DNA from: Bacteroidia bacterium
GTDB lineage: Bacteria > Bacteroidota > Bacteroidia > UKL13-3
Direction: 5' to 3'
DNA: 44,406 bases
Assembly (NCBI GenBank): GCA_025454875.1
Contig: JALONP010000029.1
Location: 1 to 44,406, forward strand
The notes below the pieces were generated by a model, which searched no databases, had not been told where the DNA came from, and was given only the letters and a program-made list of their open reading frames with translations. Numbering within the stretch: position 1 is the stretch's first letter; each line of letters opens with the position of its first letter. Positions 8,297 through 18,414 of this stretch are shown one piece after another. The position numbers and the translations under genes are program-made.

Positions 8297-9517
8297 ATGA
8301 TACATTTTAAAGCCGTTGTTCTAACTTGCCTATGTTGGTTGAGCTCAGCGGTTGTCTGCGCACAATATTACCAAGTGGTTGACTCGGGTCAGTATGCTCA
8401 TAAACGGGATGTAATTGACTTGTTGCAGGAGTATAAATTTGGTACGGATTCAGCTGCACTGCTCAAACCCAAACGCATTACCAAAAAGGTGCAGATAGCT
8501 TTGGTGCCAACTGTTGCCGCTGTTCCAGGTTCGGGTGGTTTTGCATTTATTACTGCGGTAAATGCATCGTTTTTGTTAGGGCCACCACAAACCACAAACA
8601 TGTCGAATGTATATTTTACACCATACACCAATTTTAGTGGTAAATATGTATTCCCATTATCATCATACATATGGAGCGCTAATAATAAATGGAATTGGGT
8701 AGGTGATTATCGGTATTATATTTACCCAAGGTATACGTATGGATTTGGTGCTGATTCGAAACAATCAGACCGAACCCTAATTGAGTACAACCATTTGCGG
8801 TTGCACCAACGTGTGCTACGCAAAATTACGGGTCCGTGGTTGGCTGGTATTGGTTACCATTTGGATTACCATCATGATGTGAAAGAGTTTGCTGATGATG
8901 CTTCGAAAGCGTATATCAGCGCGTATGATGGAGTGTCAAACACATCAACTGTTTCAAGTGGTGTATCTGTTTCAACGGCAGTCGACTCAAGAGCCAACGC
9001 TGCCAATGCACAGCAAGGTATTTATGCGGCAGTTGTGTACAAATGGATGCCTACTTGGTTAGGAAGCACCAGCCAGTGGCAAAGCATATACACGGATATC
9101 AGATTGTATCATTCGTTTAATCCTCGTAAGCAAAATGTACTCGCATGTTGGTTTTTTTATTGGGATATTGTAAACGGTAGAGCACCTTACCTTGATTTAC
9201 CTTCTACAGCTTGGGATCAAAATTACCGTTCGGGTAGGGGTTATTACCAAGGCCGCTTTACCGGAACAGGCATGGCATATGCAGAGATAGAGTACCGATT
9301 TGACCTTACCCAAAATGGTTTATGGGGAGCAACCATATTTGCCAATATGCAATCATTACGTAATCCAAACACACAACAATTTGAACGTTATGCTCCAGCG
9401 GTTGGTACTGGGTTACGGCTTAAATTTAACAAGTACTCCAATAACAACCTTACTGCAGATATTGCTTTTGGTCGAAACAGTTGGAATTACTATTTTGGCA
9501 TTGCTGAATACTTTTAA
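8297..9517 (+). CDS. Omp85/BamA-type barrel protein without POTRA domains
   Basis: The 406-residue precursor has a signal peptide ending at VVCAQ. After about 60 residues it becomes a barrel: SNVYFTPYTNFSGKY, WVGDYRYYIYPRYTYGFG, YNHLRLHQRVLRK, and the last strands GTGLRLKFN and DIAFG with terminal AEYF. This resembles the C-terminal 16-strand domain of the bacterial surface antigen (D15/Omp85) family. The chain is too short, with no room for POTRA repeats, so it is not BamA itself. It is the fourth gene of the envelope operon (10-bp gaps on each side). Export or insertion of a product of the operon is a possible role. That is inference. Confidence 0.65.
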   Translation: MIHFKAVVLTCLCWLSSAVVCAQYYQVVDSGQYAHKRDVIDLLQEYKFGTDSAALLKPKRITKKVQIALVPTVAAVPGSGGFAFITAVNASFLLGPPQTTNMSNVYFTPYTNFSGKYVFPLSSYIWSANNKWNWVGDYRYYIYPRYTYGFGADSKQSDRTLIEYNHLRLHQRVLRKITGPWLAGIGYHLDYHHDVKEFADDASKAYISAYDGVSNTSTVSSGVSVSTAVDSRANAANAQQGIYAAVVYKWMPTWLGSTSQWQSIYTDIRLYHSFNPRKQNVLACWFFYWDIVNGRAPYLDLPSTAWDQNYRSGRGYYQGRFTGTGMAYAEIEYRFDLTQNGLWGATIFANMQSLRNPNTQQFERYAPAVGTGLRLKFNKYSNNNLTADIAFGRNSWNYYFGIAEYF

Positions 9518-9527
9518 CACACTATAC

Positions 9528-10175
9528 ATGAGCGATTGGATTTTACCTGCTATTGAAACATATGCTGCACAACATACCTCAACAGAGCCTCCTGTTTTAA
9601 AACAGCTTAACCGAGATACGCATGCAAATGTGTTGCAACCTCGTATGCTGAGTGGCCATTACCAAGGCCGGTTGTTAAGCATGCTGAGTCACATGATTGC
9701 GCCAAATTACATTCTCGAAATTGGAACCTATACAGGCTACTCTGCTATTTGCTTGGCCGAAGGATTGGCCCAAGGAGGAAGGCTAATTACCATTGATGTG
9801 AATGCAGAGCGCGAAGAGATGGTAAACCAGTACATTGAGCAAGCAGGGTTTGCTCATCAAATACAACATATTATTGGCGATGCGTTGCGCATTATTCCAA
9901 CGCTACCCTATACGTATGATTTGGTGTTTATTGATGCGGACAAACCCAACTATCCTGCGTATTATGAATTGGCTTTAGCTAAGGTGAGGTCAGGAGGTTT
10001 TATTTTGTTAGACAATGTATTGTGGAGTGGCAAAGTGGCTGATATTAATGAACGCGAACGGGATAAGGATACTGCGTTGTTGCACAAACTCAATCTACAT
10101 ATTCAAAGCGATGACAGAGTGGAGAATGTTTTATTGCCCTTACGTGACGGATTGTTGTTGGTACGCAAACGTTAA
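9528..10175 (+). CDS. O-methyltransferase, SAM-dependent, family 3
   Basis: The 215-residue enzyme resembles caffeoyl-CoA and catechol O-methyltransferase-like proteins of bacteria. Motif I is LEIGTYTGYSA (63-73), with the acidic SAM-ribose residue Asp90. FIDADKPNYPAYY with Asp136, and LDNVLW with Asp162-Asn163, provide the expected divalent-metal ligands. I start at the ATG at 9528, 10 bp after the barrel gene, because the longer frame would run back into that gene. It is the last gene of the operon. Members are broad-specificity cytoplasmic enzymes, so its link to the four envelope genes may be only transcriptional. The family is certain; the substrate is not. Confidence 0.88.
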   Translation: MSDWILPAIETYAAQHTSTEPPVLKQLNRDTHANVLQPRMLSGHYQGRLLSMLSHMIAPNYILEIGTYTGYSAICLAEGLAQGGRLITIDVNAEREEMVNQYIEQAGFAHQIQHIIGDALRIIPTLPYTYDLVFIDADKPNYPAYYELALAKVRSGGFILLDNVLWSGKVADINERERDKDTALLHKLNLHIQSDDRVENVLLPLRDGLLLVRKR

Positions 10176-10314
10176 TGTTTAGGGTGTTATGTTATGTTTA
10201 ATGATGCAAATACCTCTTTTTTTCTTAGAATGAAGTCCCTACCTTGCATTTCCTATCTGCGTATATTTTATGTAAGCAGCGGATAATTAAAATAAATAAC
10301 ATTTTATAAACTTG

Positions 10315-13300
10315 ATGTTATTCAAAACACCATATAACAATCGCTTTTGGGTACTGCTGTTTATTGCCGTGATTCTATTTACGAATACACAGCGGGTAAC
10401 TGCACAGGCACAATGTGCAAACGGTGTATTGAATGTGGCTATTAATACACCTACGGTACCAGCAGGCTGTAGGCCCGTTACGGTAGGTGTAAATTCAAAT
10501 CCAACAACAGGTACGGGTGAAGCAACAGCAACATATCAGTGGTTTATCAATGGTGTGTTATTGGATAGTGTTATCAATACTGGGAACCGCAATTTGCAAT
10601 TTAACCCAGGAGTTTATACTATTCAAGTTGTGGGAAGAGCCACCACAGGCTGTCTCGATACTGCAACTCGCGTCATCAATGTTTCGGCAGGTACAGGTAT
10701 TGCAGGAATTGTTGATCCCCCTCGAATCAATACACCAACTTTGCGTCCTATTTGGACACGCTGTAATACCAACCCGAACAATCCGGCAAATAGTTTTACC
10801 ATGAATGTGGTTACACAAGCGCCCGACACGCTTAAAAACTATACCATTATTTGGGGAGATGCAACACCTAATACCACTGGAGCTGTTTCAGCTCCAGGCA
10901 ATTTAATTTCGCATACATATACCACATTGGGCGAGTTTAATGTTACCATTATCAATGATAACGGTTCATGTATTGATACCATAAGAGGCATTGTGCGAAA
11001 TTTGCGTCCGGTTACGGCAACCATCTTGCCTTTACCTGCGGGTCAGTTAGCAGGTTGTGCTCCACATACCATCACATTTACCGATTCTACTGAAAATGCA
11101 TTACCGGGTACGGTGCTTACGTGGAACTTCGGTGTGGGACAAGCAACTGTTGTTCGCAATCATACCCAAGCCAATTCACCTATTTCGTATACGTATCCGC
11201 GTGAAGCCAGCCAACAATGTATTTTCACTGTTTCACTAACGGCATTCAACTCCAATTGCAATAGCGGTCCGCCTTCCACTGTATCGGTTAGTCCGATTTT
11301 AATTTTTGATGAAGATATAGCCGATATTACCGTTGCCACTCCATTGTGTGATTCGACTCGAACCATCACGTTTCAAAACACATCACAATTAAATTGCGAA
11401 ACAGGGCAGCGTTTGTGGTTTTGGGATTTTGGTGATGGCACCAACACGGGCTGGATTACTTCGCAAGGAGCGCAAGTGCATACATTTCCAACATTCGGAA
11501 CCTACACTGTGATGTTGATTGATAGTAATTTTTGTGGAGCCGACACCACATTCGAAACAATTGTAGTGAATAGAAGACCTTTGGTTGGATTTACATTAAA
11601 CCCAAAGCAAGGTTGCGCTCCACTAAACGTAACGTATACCGATACTTCACTTGGATTGGGTATTACAAGGGTTTGGAATTTTGGTGCAGGTTCTGGTATT
11701 GCCAATCGCACCGATTCAACCAACACAGTTACTTTTAATAATCCAGGTACATTTGTAGTTACGCTAACTGCTACCAATGTTTGCGCCTCTCGATCGGCAG
11801 TAGATACGGTGAAGGTTTTTGCTAAACCTACTGTTCGTATTCGAAGCGGTCCTAATGGATGTGCACCATTTACCCGAACGTTTGAAGACAGTACCATTAA
11901 CCAATCACCAACGGCTACCTATAAATGGACCTTTGGCAATGGGGATTCTTCAGTGTTGCGCAATCCACCACCAATTACTTACACCACTCCCGGCAGTTAT
12001 ACAGTTAAATTGGTTGTGACTGATACGTGTGGTGCTGATTCATTTACCACAACGGTAAATGTGTTCACTGTTCCAACTGCAAGCTTCACTGCTACCACAG
12101 TTTGTCGAGGCGATTCCACTGCATTTACAAACTCATCTAGCCTGGCAGTGGGTGATGTGATAGCGGCCTTTAAGTGGTATTTTGGCGATGGTGATAGCAG
12201 TATTCTATCAGCCCCTAAACATGTGTATTTAACGGATGGTTCAAAACAAGCAGTATTGCGTATTCAAACGGATAAGGGTTGTGTTGATTTTGATACCATA
12301 ACCGTTTTGGTTGATGTTTCGCCAATTGTAACCATTGCCTCTGCTAACAGTGCATGTGATACCAATAGCATTTCGTTTGATGGAACGGCTACAACCTCTA
12401 TTGGTACCATTACTGCCTATCGATGGACCTTTGGGGTAGGTACTTCTGATACTGCTATCAGCGAAGATACATCTTATGTTTTTCCAGGACCCGGAACTTA
12501 CACAGTAAGGTTTAAAGTTGATAATAGCACAGGCTGTTCATTTACCCAACAAAAAAACATTACCATTCACCCCATTCCAGATGCGAGGCCAACAGCATCT
12601 AATTTTTGTTTTGGTCAATTGGTGCAATTTCGCGATAGCTCAACCGTGGGATTTGGCAATACCATCGACTCCACTTTGTGGGATTTTACCAATAACCAAA
12701 GTATTGATGCAACCAATGCACAACCAGTTTTTCAATATCCAAGCGATGGTGTATTTACAGCTAAGTTACGTGTAGTAAGCAATAATGGATGTGCAAATGC
12801 AGACAGCCTTTTGGTAACCATTCATCCGCTTCCAAATGCCACTTTCACTATTGATGCAGCAAGTAAATGCAAGCTCGATTCGTTTGTATTCAGCAATACA
12901 TCAACCGGTGCAACATTGTACCGTTGGACATACGGAGATGGCAATCCTGATTCAGTTACAAGTACTGTTACACCCATTGCTAAAGCTTATGCTGATACAG
13001 GATCATTTCCGGTGAGGTTAATTGCGATAACAGGTTTTGGTTGCAGAGATACACTCGTACAAACCATACAGTCGCGGCCTTTTCCTGTGGCAACTTTTAC
13101 AGTAAATGATTCGGTATCGTGTGCACCTAAAAATTTTGTATTTACCAATACATCCGTTTTGGCAGATCAATACAGTTGGTGGGTAAATGGCACCCAAACA
13201 AGTACTGCAACCAATAGGCCTGATACGTTTATAGCTACAAGCGGACAAACATTTGTTGTAAGACTTATAGCAACCAACGTTTTTGGATGCAAACCTGATA

Positions 13301-16300
13301 CGGTGCAAAAAACCATTCAAACCATTACCAATCCAATTCCGATTTTTACTTCTAATGTAGACAGTGGTTGTGGACCATTGGCTGTATTCTTTACCAATAA
13401 CAGTATTGGGGCAACATCATTTGCATGGACACTAGGCGATGGAAGCACCGCAATTACCACAAATACATCGGCAGTATACTTACCTTCACTTGTGAATGAT
13501 AGTATTTACAATATAAAGTTGGTTGCCTTTAACGGTCCTGGTTGCAAAGATTCTGTTTCGAAAACAATACGTGTATTTCCACAACCCGAAAGTAAATTCA
13601 TTCAAAACCAAACTGCTAATTGCGGACCATTGCTTGTAACGTTTACCAACCAATCAGTGCATCACTTTGGAGGTACTTTTAACGATTTAACGTTTAATTG
13701 GAACTTTGGAAATGGCATCGTTGCAACAGGGTCAGATACTGTTAATACATTTATTGCTTCAGCTGTTCAAGATACGGTTTACCAAATCAGGTTGATTGCC
13801 ACTACACGATTTGGTTGCAGCGATACAAGCAACTCAACTGTTCGCGTCTATCCAAATCCAACAGCGCAGTTTTTGGTAAATCAAGACAATGGATGTGCGC
13901 CTTTCCCTGTCCAATTTATTAATACATCGGTTCCTAATGATACAGGAACCATCTCCATCATGACGTTTAATTGGGATTTTCGAAATGGTGCCACCGCAAT
14001 TTCACAAAATACGTCTCAAACCTTTGACGCGAGTCTAACACAAGACACAGTTTATTTGGTAAGGTTAACTGCATTCAGCGAACATGGATGTACTGATACA
14101 ACCACAAGAGGTATTAGGGTATATCCTAAACCACATGCCGATTTTACCATGCCAAATGATAGTGGATGTACACCATTTAATGTGGTTTTTACCAATACAT
14201 CAGTTCCATTTGATACAGGCAGTATAGCCGATATGAGTTTTGTGTGGGATTTGGGAAATGGATTTGGGAGTATTACGCAAAATGCATTTTCGCAATACAA
14301 TTCGCGGCCACTTGCTGATAGCAGTTACTTGGTTACTTTATTTGCTACAAGCGAACACGGTTGCCGAGATACTGTGAGTAAAAGAATCGTTTCGCACCCG
14401 TTGCCTGTAGCCTCTTTTACCAATAGTAATGGCCAAGGATGCGGGCCTTTGCAAGTCCAGTTTACAAGCAACTCTTTACTCGCAGCAACACATCGTTGGC
14501 ATTTTGGAGATGGAGATTCAGCGAGTGTATCAAACCCCATCCATGTTTTCCGTTCGTATGATTTAATAGATTCTATTTACCAAGTTACGTTAGCGGTACA
14601 ATCTGTTTTTGGGTGCGAAAGTGATACTGCTTTTGGAAATATTATTGCCCGTTATCAACCCGTAGCTGATTTTGTGCCTGCACGCGATTCTATTTGCAAT
14701 ACGGGTGTTATTGCATTTACCAATTTAAGCATTGGAGGTGTGAGTAACCAATGGAACTTTGGAAATGGATTCACATCTACTACCATTAACCCGGCATCAA
14801 CGTTTGCCGCATTGCCAACAAGAGATACTACATACACCATTCGGCTCGTGGTTTCAACTCCATACAATTGCCGCGACACCACTTTTAGAACAGTTAAGGT
14901 AAATCCAATACCGGATGCACAATTTACTGCTACGGCATCGGGTTGTACGCCTTTACCTGTTACGTTAAACAATACGTCATTAAGGGCTACTGCATTTGCT
15001 TGGGATTTTGGCGATGGCTCGGTTGATAGTACTGCAGTACCTACTAAAACATTGGTAAATACATCGCCATTAGCAACCACTCCTTATACGATTACACTTA
15101 CTGCAATTTCTGCAAGTGGTTGTATTGATACAGCCAAACGAAACGTTTTGGTTAGACCCGAACCTGTTGCGCAAATAAGTCCGAACTTACCTGATGGTTG
15201 TGGTCCGCTTGCTGTTGCATTTAACAATACATCTGCTTCAAACTTTTTTGGCAGTACAGGCATGACCTTCGATTGGCAATTGGGAAATGGCCAAACAAGC
15301 ACCGTTCGAAATGCAACAACAACTTACCAAGCAAGTACTACTGCAGATACGGTGTATACTGCGCGCCTTATTGCCATTAGTGAATTTGGTTGCCGTGATA
15401 CGGTTACCCAATCGATTCGGGTGTATCCTAAACCACAAGCAATTTTTACTGTAGACGCTGATTCGGGTTGCACACCTTTGGCTGTTTCGTTTAACAACAA
15501 TTCAATACCAAACGATACAGGAACAATTGCTATCATGAGTTTTGTATGGGATTTTGGCAATGGATTTAATGCGGTTACGCAACAAGCCAATGCATTGTAT
15601 GTAAATAATACAGCGGCTGATTCGGTATACAGAGCAAGGCTTTTTGCATCAAGTGAACATGGTTGCCGCGATACAGCAACACAATTTATTCGTGTGCATC
15701 CCAAACCTTTTGCAGCATTTACACAAGACCGAATACAAGGTTGTGGGCCATACCCTGTTTCATTTACAAGCACTTCGCAAAACAGTACACAGTTTAAATG
15801 GTATTTTGGAGATGGCGATTCTACGCAAACGCAAAATCCAGTGCATGTGTTTCAATCAATACCGTTAGTTGATACTTTTTACAGGGTACAATTGGTAACG
15901 CGTTCTGCATTTGGATGTGTGAGCGATACTGCTTTTCGAAATATTTTTGGCAGGGCCATACCAATTGCGCAATTTGCCTCATCAGCAGATTCTACTTGCA
16001 ATCCGGGTACCATCTCTTTCTTTAATGCATCACAAGGTGCAGCATCTAATAGTTGGAGTTTTGGTAATGGATTTACTTCAACAGCATTTAACCCAAGTGT
16101 GCTGTTTACCGGACCTGCTACACGCGATACAACTTATACCGTGCGACTTGTAGTTACCTCACCTGCAACCTGCCGCGATACAGCATTTAGAACCATTAAG
16201 GTGAACCCGCTGCCTGTTGCACAATTTGCATCCATTAACCAAGGTTGTACACCATTGCCGGTTTCATTTACCAACACATCACAACGAGCGGTAAGTTATG

Positions 16301-18015
16301 AATGGGATTATGGCGATGGTAGTTTAGTAGACCCAACGGCAGCTCCTACACGTATTTTTCAAAACAATTTGGCACTTGCTAACCGTACACTGCAAGTTGT
16401 GCTCAAAGCAATTTCTGCTTCTGGTTGTCAAGATACCGCGCATAAAACCATTACTGTTTTTCCGCTTCCATTGGTTGATTACTCAATTGTTAAAACCCAA
16501 CGATGTGATACAGCTGAGTTTGCAACCAATAATGCAACACAAGGAGCGGTAAGTTACCAATGGCGCAATCCGAATCAACTGCTTAGTACAAATCAAAATC
16601 CATTGGTGTATTTTAGAACTGCACGTGACAATGATACGACCCATCAACTCAAATTGATTGCCACAACACCAAATGGATGCAGAGATAGTCTTACCAAACC
16701 TGTTCTAGTAAGGCCACTGGTTGAGGCCAACTTCTTTTCTGATTCGGTTTCAAGTTGTTCGAATTTGCAAGTAAGTTTCACCAATACCAGTCGCAATGGC
16801 AACAGCTACTTTTGGGAGTTTGGTGATGGAAGTGGTTCGCCACTGACCAATCCTAAACACCGATACACCTCTACTGGAGCTTATGGTGTTACTTTAATTG
16901 CATACGATCGTTTTGGATGCAGCGACACGTTGGTTCGAAACAATTTAATCAATGTATTTGAAGTGCCTGTTGCCAACTTCACATATACACCACCATTTGC
17001 GCGGCTGCCTAATTCCACGATTGAGTTTTCCAACAGTTCGTTTATCAGTTCAGGCACGCTTCAACACCAATGGCGCTTTGATGACCCTGTAACATTGCCG
17101 AATACGTCAGACGTACCAAATCCTTCATTTACGTTTAGCGATTCGGGTAATTTCACCGTGAGGCTTAGGGTAAATACTGTTCAAGGATGTGCTGATTCAA
17201 CAGCGCGTGTGATTCGAATTGAGCCACATTTACCAATAGCAAATTTTAGCATTGACTTACCAGCAGGATGTTCACCGCATACTGTTTCGTTCATAAATTT
17301 AAGCCAATTTTCTGATACCTATTTTTGGGATTTTGGAGATGCAAGTCAATCAACTGAAACGAATCCAACACATACGTACACCTTTCCGAATACGTACAAT
17401 GTATACTTAAGAGCACGCGGACCAGGTGGTGTTGATGATACGCTACAATCTGCAATAATCACCGTATTTCCTTTGCCACGTGCTAATTTTATTGTTACGC
17501 CCATTAAATTGATTATTCCCAATTCAACGGTTACGCTCACTGATATCTCACTTGATGCAGTTGGTTGGAAATGGAAAATTACTGATGGAAATACAACTGT
17601 ATTCGAAAGCCAATTGCAATCTACAGAATACACATTTGGCCAAGAAGGAATATTTGATGTGGAGTTAATTGCCATTAGCAAAGATGGGTGTGAAGATACA
17701 CTGGTAAAGGGGCAGTTGGTTAATGTACTGAAGGGTGGAAGCAGGTTAATTGCCAATGCATTTACTCCCAATGATGATGGTGTGAACGATCGGTTTAAAC
17801 CTACTGTTTCAGGGGTGCTTCGTGATGAGTATGAATTTAGCATTTACGATCGATGGGGTCAGTTATTGTTTAAAACCAATGATATCAATGAATCCTGGGA
17901 TGGAACATTTGGCGGAAAACCTGCAACTTCTGATGTGTATGTTTGGTTGCTTAAAGGTATTTTGGTGGGTGGCGATTCATTTACCGATTCGGGTAATGTA
18001 ACGTTATTGCGTTAA
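10315..18015 (+). CDS. giant PKD-repeat cell-surface protein with gliding-type CHU_C C-terminal domain
   Basis: The predicted protein is 2566 residues from the ATG at 10315 (a TTG directly before it is less likely). It has a signal peptide ending at VTAQA, then about 28 tandem modules of roughly 80-95 residues, counted by the W-x-F/L-G-D/N-G core seen in most of them, typical of PKD domains. Most modules open with GCxPLxVxFxN and close with GCxDT followed by a VxPxP linker. The last about 90 residues (AFTPNDDGVNDRF, FSIYDRWGQLLF, WDGTFGG) are the gliding-motility-associated C-terminal domain that directs T9SS export and surface attachment. It resembles large adhesins such as SprB in layout only. 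Its 3' end is duplicated at 21551-21649. No perfect promoter box is seen; TACCTTGC at 10240 is a weak candidate. Confidence 0.92.
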   Translation: MLFKTPYNNRFWVLLFIAVILFTNTQRVTAQAQCANGVLNVAINTPTVPAGCRPVTVGVNSNPTTGTGEATATYQWFINGVLLDSVINTGNRNLQFNPGVYTIQVVGRATTGCLDTATRVINVSAGTGIAGIVDPPRINTPTLRPIWTRCNTNPNNPANSFTMNVVTQAPDTLKNYTIIWGDATPNTTGAVSAPGNLISHTYTTLGEFNVTIINDNGSCIDTIRGIVRNLRPVTATILPLPAGQLAGCAPHTITFTDSTENALPGTVLTWNFGVGQATVVRNHTQANSPISYTYPREASQQCIFTVSLTAFNSNCNSGPPSTVSVSPILIFDEDIADITVATPLCDSTRTITFQNTSQLNCETGQRLWFWDFGDGTNTGWITSQGAQVHTFPTFGTYTVMLIDSNFCGADTTFETIVVNRRPLVGFTLNPKQGCAPLNVTYTDTSLGLGITRVWNFGAGSGIANRTDSTNTVTFNNPGTFVVTLTATNVCASRSAVDTVKVFAKPTVRIRSGPNGCAPFTRTFEDSTINQSPTATYKWTFGNGDSSVLRNPPPITYTTPGSYTVKLVVTDTCGADSFTTTVNVFTVPTASFTATTVCRGDSTAFTNSSSLAVGDVIAAFKWYFGDGDSSILSAPKHVYLTDGSKQAVLRIQTDKGCVDFDTITVLVDVSPIVTIASANSACDTNSISFDGTATTSIGTITAYRWTFGVGTSDTAISEDTSYVFPGPGTYTVRFKVDNSTGCSFTQQKNITIHPIPDARPTASNFCFGQLVQFRDSSTVGFGNTIDSTLWDFTNNQSIDATNAQPVFQYPSDGVFTAKLRVVSNNGCANADSLLVTIHPLPNATFTIDAASKCKLDSFVFSNTSTGATLYRWTYGDGNPDSVTSTVTPIAKAYADTGSFPVRLIAITGFGCRDTLVQTIQSRPFPVATFTVNDSVSCAPKNFVFTNTSVLADQYSWWVNGTQTSTATNRPDTFIATSGQTFVVRLIATNVFGCKPDTVQKTIQTITNPIPIFTSNVDSGCGPLAVFFTNNSIGATSFAWTLGDGSTAITTNTSAVYLPSLVNDSIYNIKLVAFNGPGCKDSVSKTIRVFPQPESKFIQNQTANCGPLLVTFTNQSVHHFGGTFNDLTFNWNFGNGIVATGSDTVNTFIASAVQDTVYQIRLIATTRFGCSDTSNSTVRVYPNPTAQFLVNQDNGCAPFPVQFINTSVPNDTGTISIMTFNWDFRNGATAISQNTSQTFDASLTQDTVYLVRLTAFSEHGCTDTTTRGIRVYPKPHADFTMPNDSGCTPFNVVFTNTSVPFDTGSIADMSFVWDLGNGFGSITQNAFSQYNSRPLADSSYLVTLFATSEHGCRDTVSKRIVSHPLPVASFTNSNGQGCGPLQVQFTSNSLLAATHRWHFGDGDSASVSNPIHVFRSYDLIDSIYQVTLAVQSVFGCESDTAFGNIIARYQPVADFVPARDSICNTGVIAFTNLSIGGVSNQWNFGNGFTSTTINPASTFAALPTRDTTYTIRLVVSTPYNCRDTTFRTVKVNPIPDAQFTATASGCTPLPVTLNNTSLRATAFAWDFGDGSVDSTAVPTKTLVNTSPLATTPYTITLTAISASGCIDTAKRNVLVRPEPVAQISPNLPDGCGPLAVAFNNTSASNFFGSTGMTFDWQLGNGQTSTVRNATTTYQASTTADTVYTARLIAISEFGCRDTVTQSIRVYPKPQAIFTVDADSGCTPLAVSFNNNSIPNDTGTIAIMSFVWDFGNGFNAVTQQANALYVNNTAADSVYRARLFASSEHGCRDTATQFIRVHPKPFAAFTQDRIQGCGPYPVSFTSTSQNSTQFKWYFGDGDSTQTQNPVHVFQSIPLVDTFYRVQLVTRSAFGCVSDTAFRNIFGRAIPIAQFASSADSTCNPGTISFFNASQGAASNSWSFGNGFTSTAFNPSVLFTGPATRDTTYTVRLVVTSPATCRDTAFRTIKVNPLPVAQFASINQGCTPLPVSFTNTSQRAVSYEWDYGDGSLVDPTAAPTRIFQNNLALANRTLQVVLKAISASGCQDTAHKTITVFPLPLVDYSIVKTQRCDTAEFATNNATQGAVSYQWRNPNQLLSTNQNPLVYFRTARDNDTTHQLKLIATTPNGCRDSLTKPVLVRPLVEANFFSDSVSSCSNLQVSFTNTSRNGNSYFWEFGDGSGSPLTNPKHRYTSTGAYGVTLIAYDRFGCSDTLVRNNLINVFEVPVANFTYTPPFARLPNSTIEFSNSSFISSGTLQHQWRFDDPVTLPNTSDVPNPSFTFSDSGNFTVRLRVNTVQGCADSTARVIRIEPHLPIANFSIDLPAGCSPHTVSFINLSQFSDTYFWDFGDASQSTETNPTHTYTFPNTYNVYLRARGPGGVDDTLQSAIITVFPLPRANFIVTPIKLIIPNSTVTLTDISLDAVGWKWKITDGNTTVFESQLQSTEYTFGQEGIFDVELIAISKDGCEDTLVKGQLVNVLKGGSRLIANAFTPNDDGVNDRFKPTVSGVLRDEYEFSIYDRWGQLLFKTNDINESWDGTFGGKPATSDVYVWLLKGILVGGDSFTDSGNVTLLR
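13588..16470 (+). repeat. higher-order duplication of PKD module blocks
   Basis: Modules in 13588-15165 (six) recur in the same order in 15166-16470 (five). Paired signatures are MSFVWDLGNGFG / MSFVWDFGNGFN, HRWHFGDGDS / FKWYFGDGDS, NQWNFGNGFT / NSWSFGNGFT, and AFAWDFGDGS / SYEWDYGDGS. The first block has one extra module (VPNDTGT and VPFDTGS are neighbours there). This indicates duplication of a five-module unit plus one single-module duplication or loss. Confidence 0.7.
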
Positions 18016-18211
18016 ACCATTTGGTCCAATACACGTGCTCTGTATAAATGCAATAAACTCGACTTTGAGATAAATCCGATATAGTTTCCTTGCAGGGTAA
18101 TAACCGGTATATACCATACTTGATATTGCTCAAAAAAGGGCATAATCACATCCAACGACATATTGTTGTGTGCAACAATTTTGGGTGCGCGCATTAATTG
18201 CGAAATGGTTA
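17917..18211. repeat. 295-bp direct repeat, left copy
   Basis: It aligns without gaps to 21551-21845 (constant offset 3634 bp). I count 17 mismatches by eye, about 94% identity. It contains the last 99 bp of the PKD gene and the last 200 bp of the ClC reading frame on the opposite strand, overlapping at their stop codons. Identity ends sharply after 18211. Confidence 0.93.
18012..18211 (-). pseudogene. stranded 3' fragment of a ClC gene
   Basis: The minus strand encodes the last 66 residues of the ClC protein (LTISQLMRAPKIV to RARVLDQMV), matching the intact gene at 21646-23454 with four amino-acid differences. The homology stops at 18211, and the membrane domain and first CBS domain are absent. 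It has no plausible start and should not be expressed as a protein. The frame is still open, and its differences from the intact copy are mostly silent (9 of 13). Confidence 0.88.
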
Positions 18212-18414
18212 GCTTAAACAAGGATGCAAGAATTCACAATAATTGCTTAGTTACTTTTTATACAACCATTGATATTTATAATACTGTTTTATTCTGATTA
18301 GCAGAGTGACGTGCTCTGATTGCTAACTTCGAAGGCTAGATTACGATAACCGCTTGATTATTCAGGGTAGATTAAACAGCACTAACTTCTATTGTTAAAT
18401 TTATATTAAAATAG

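Noticed and set aside
15324-15773. 149-codon antisense open frame in the PKD gene
   Set aside because: It and similar antisense frames mirror the codon pattern of the real gene and have no features of their own.
10315-18015. Possible CRISPR or satellite-like array from the many repeats
   Set aside because: The repeats are protein modules of about 270 bp with variable sequence in one open frame, not short identical repeats with spacers.
18012-18221. Small independent CBS-domain protein
   Set aside because: It has only the end of a CBS domain, lies in the direct repeat, and matches the ClC tail, so it is a fragment.
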